From assembly GCA_028873865.1 (NCBI GenBank), contig JAPPNI010000026.1, positions 62,001 through 126,000 on the forward strand: DNA of 64,000 bases, written 5' to 3'. A program made the translations under genes and the position numbers. The notes under the pieces are model-generated. The model was not told where the DNA came from. It saw nothing but the letters and a program-made list of their open reading frames with translations, and ran no database searches. Source of the DNA: Chloroflexota bacterium (GTDB taxonomy: Bacteria > Chloroflexota > Dehalococcoidia > Bin125). Positions 63,115 through 64,000 of the stretch are shown here, piece by piece. The stretch's first letter is position 1, and each line of letters begins with the position of its first letter.

Positions 63115-64000
63115 CTATCGCTGGCGTTGCGCCTCGGCGTTGGCGACCAGGTGACGCGTCTGTTCGATCACGTCAGGTGTGACGGAGATCGAGGTGATCC
63201 CCCAGTCAACTAGACGCTGCGCCAGGTCGGGATGTTCCGACGGCCCCTGGCCGCAGACCGAGACGGTGATGCCTCGCTTCTTGGCGGTAGTGATGACGTG
63301 TTCGATCGCCCGAAGAACAGCGGGGTTACGCTCGTCGAATGTGTCCGCGAACCGCTCTGAGTCTCGGTCGATGCCGAGGGTGAGTTGAGTCAGGTCATTG
63401 GAGCCAATCGAAACGCCGTCGATGCCACAGTCGATGAATTCTTCGAGCAACAAAACGTTGGAAGGCACTTCAACCATCATCCAGAGTTGAAAGCCGCCGG
63501 CTTTGTCGGCGTTGCGCTCGAGACCGTAGTCGTCTACCTGCTTGACGACTTGCGCCATCTCGTCTGGCGTCCGGACAAACGGGATCATCAGATGCAGGTT
63601 GGGGTGATCCTCGCGTACTCGTTCGAGAGCGCGGAGTTCCAGTTCGAACAGATCCGGCTCGCGGATGTACCGAGCGGCGCCCCGATAGCCGATCATCGGA
63701 TTCTCTTCGTCGGGCTCGTAGATGTCGCCGCCAGTGAGGTTGGCGTATTCGTTGGTCTTGAAGTCGGTGGCGCGGTAGACGACCGGCCTCGGATCGAAGG
63801 CCGATGCGATCTTGCGCATACCTTCGGAGAGGCGACGTACGTACTCGTCCTGGCGGCCGGTGTTGATGAAGTTGCGCGGATGCTCGCCCAGGCGGGCAAT
63901 GATGAACTCTGCCCGCAGCAGACCGACGCCGTCGACATCGCGCTCTGCGACACGATCCGCGATTTCCGGCTCGGCCAGATTGACATAGAGCTTGGTCTCG
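63115..64000 (-). CDS. ppsA: Phosphoenolpyruvate synthase, C-terminal part (runs off window)
   Basis: The reading frame continues past 64000, so only about 295 C-terminal residues are seen. It opens with ETKLYVNLAEPEIADRVAER, then VDGVGLLRAEFIIARLGEHP, followed by the PEP-binding TIM-barrel motifs MIGYRGAARYIREPDLFELE, FQLWMMVEVPSNVLLLEEFI, DGVSIGSNDLTQLTLGIDRD and ITVSVCGQGPSEHPDLAQRL (catalytic Cys). It matches PpsA (ATP + pyruvate to PEP) rather than PPDK in the GLLRAEFII and CGQGPS contexts, though the distinguishing N-terminal domains are outside. With PEPC it controls the PEP-oxaloacetate node. Confidence 0.93.
   Translation of the reverse strand, partial: ETKLYVNLAEPEIADRVAERDVDGVGLLRAEFIIARLGEHPRNFINTGRQDEYVRRLSEGMRKIASAFDPRPVVYRATDFKTNEYANLTGGDIYEPDEENPMIGYRGAARYIREPDLFELELRALERVREDHPNLHLMIPFVRTPDEMAQVVKQVDDYGLERNADKAGGFQLWMMVEVPSNVLLLEEFIDCGIDGVSIGSNDLTQLTLGIDRDSERFADTFDERNPAVLRAIEHVITTAKKRGITVSVCGQGPSEHPDLAQRLVDWGITSISVTPDVIEQTRHLVANAEAQRQR

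Overview
The window is a gene-dense (~65% GC by eye), bacterial chromosomal segment with no rRNA, tRNA, CRISPR array, phage module or recognisable transposase. The gene content suggests Chloroflexota, probably a marine SAR202/Dehalococcoidia-like lineage. It combines several LLM-class (luciferase-like, FMN/F420) oxidoreductases, a Ddn-like F420 protein, CaiB/BaiF CoA-transferases (one a tandem fusion), acyl-CoA dehydrogenase-like flavoproteins, an Ltp2/DUF35-type thiolase-fold pair, HyuA/HyuB, a YvcK protein with an N-terminal membrane anchor and a DnaG with a CFGAC zinc-ligand spacing. The lineage call is inference from content, not from a marker phylogeny.

Layout. 0-7 kb: FmdB-like zinc ribbon, a secreted triple Cache-like protein, a TIGR01906 membrane protein, MazG, PcrA/UvrD helicase, a membrane zinc-ribbon protein and an alpha/beta hydrolase. 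7-14.7 kb: a catabolic-looking stretch (LLM oxidoreductase, EthD-like protein, PurB/PcaB-type lyase, CoA-transferase, two acyl-CoA-dehydrogenase-fold flavoproteins), then HU. 14.9-15.8 kb: first copy of a small helix-turn-helix (HTH) protein gene. 15.8-21.5 kb: P-loop/DRTGG protein, small tail-anchored protein, fused double CoA-transferase, Ltp2-like plus DUF35 pair. 21.5-32.5 kb: PEP carboxylase, S9 peptidase, amidase, exonuclease III, SpoU methyltransferase, LLM, DinB, cupin, small membrane protein, a 57-residue small gene and a PPOX protein. 32.5-39 kb: a reverse-strand central-carbon block of fumarase, malate dehydrogenase, aconitase and acyl-CoA carboxylase beta. 39-45.4 kb: LysM lipoprotein, M28 peptidase lipoprotein, membrane protein, HyuB/HyuA. 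45.5-50 kb: L25/Ctc, RlmN, Fmt, SecG, YvcK. 50-56.9 kb: aldo/keto reductase, GatB, SbcD/Mre11-like phosphoesterase, second HTH copy, AcuI/YhdH reductase, LLM, Ddn-like protein. 56.9-64 kb: RpoD and DnaG in a macromolecular-synthesis arrangement, a membrane-anchored repeat protein and the C-terminal part of PEP synthase, which runs off the right edge.

How the genes fit together. Fumarase, malate dehydrogenase and aconitase with PEP carboxylase and PEP synthase cover the PEP/oxaloacetate node and much of the TCA cycle. The CoA-transferases, acyl-CoA dehydrogenases, Ltp2-like pair and flavin oxidoreductases suggest oxidative breakdown of branched, cyclic or otherwise recalcitrant organic acids. 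The housekeeping genes (rpoD, dnaG, gatB, fmt, secG, rlmN, HU) show this is core chromosome.

The most unusual signal is the HTH gene pair. Two copies lie in opposite orientation about 38 kb apart and share 461 bp of perfect identity plus a conserved roughly 80-bp leader with a TATAGT element. Their HTH-encoding 5' ends have diverged (9 of the first 54 residues differ). Copy-associated palindromes include a 35-bp REP-like element that recurs at 19.7 kb with a compensatory base-pair change. Other non-coding structures are an 11-bp x 4 tandem repeat between gatB and the phosphoesterase gene, a 24-bp coding minisatellite in the S9 peptidase and a perfect palindrome spanning the shared stop codons of rplY and rlmN. 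No stretch over 300 bp lacks a gene; the longest gap (14678-14939, upstream of HU) shows nothing recognisable.
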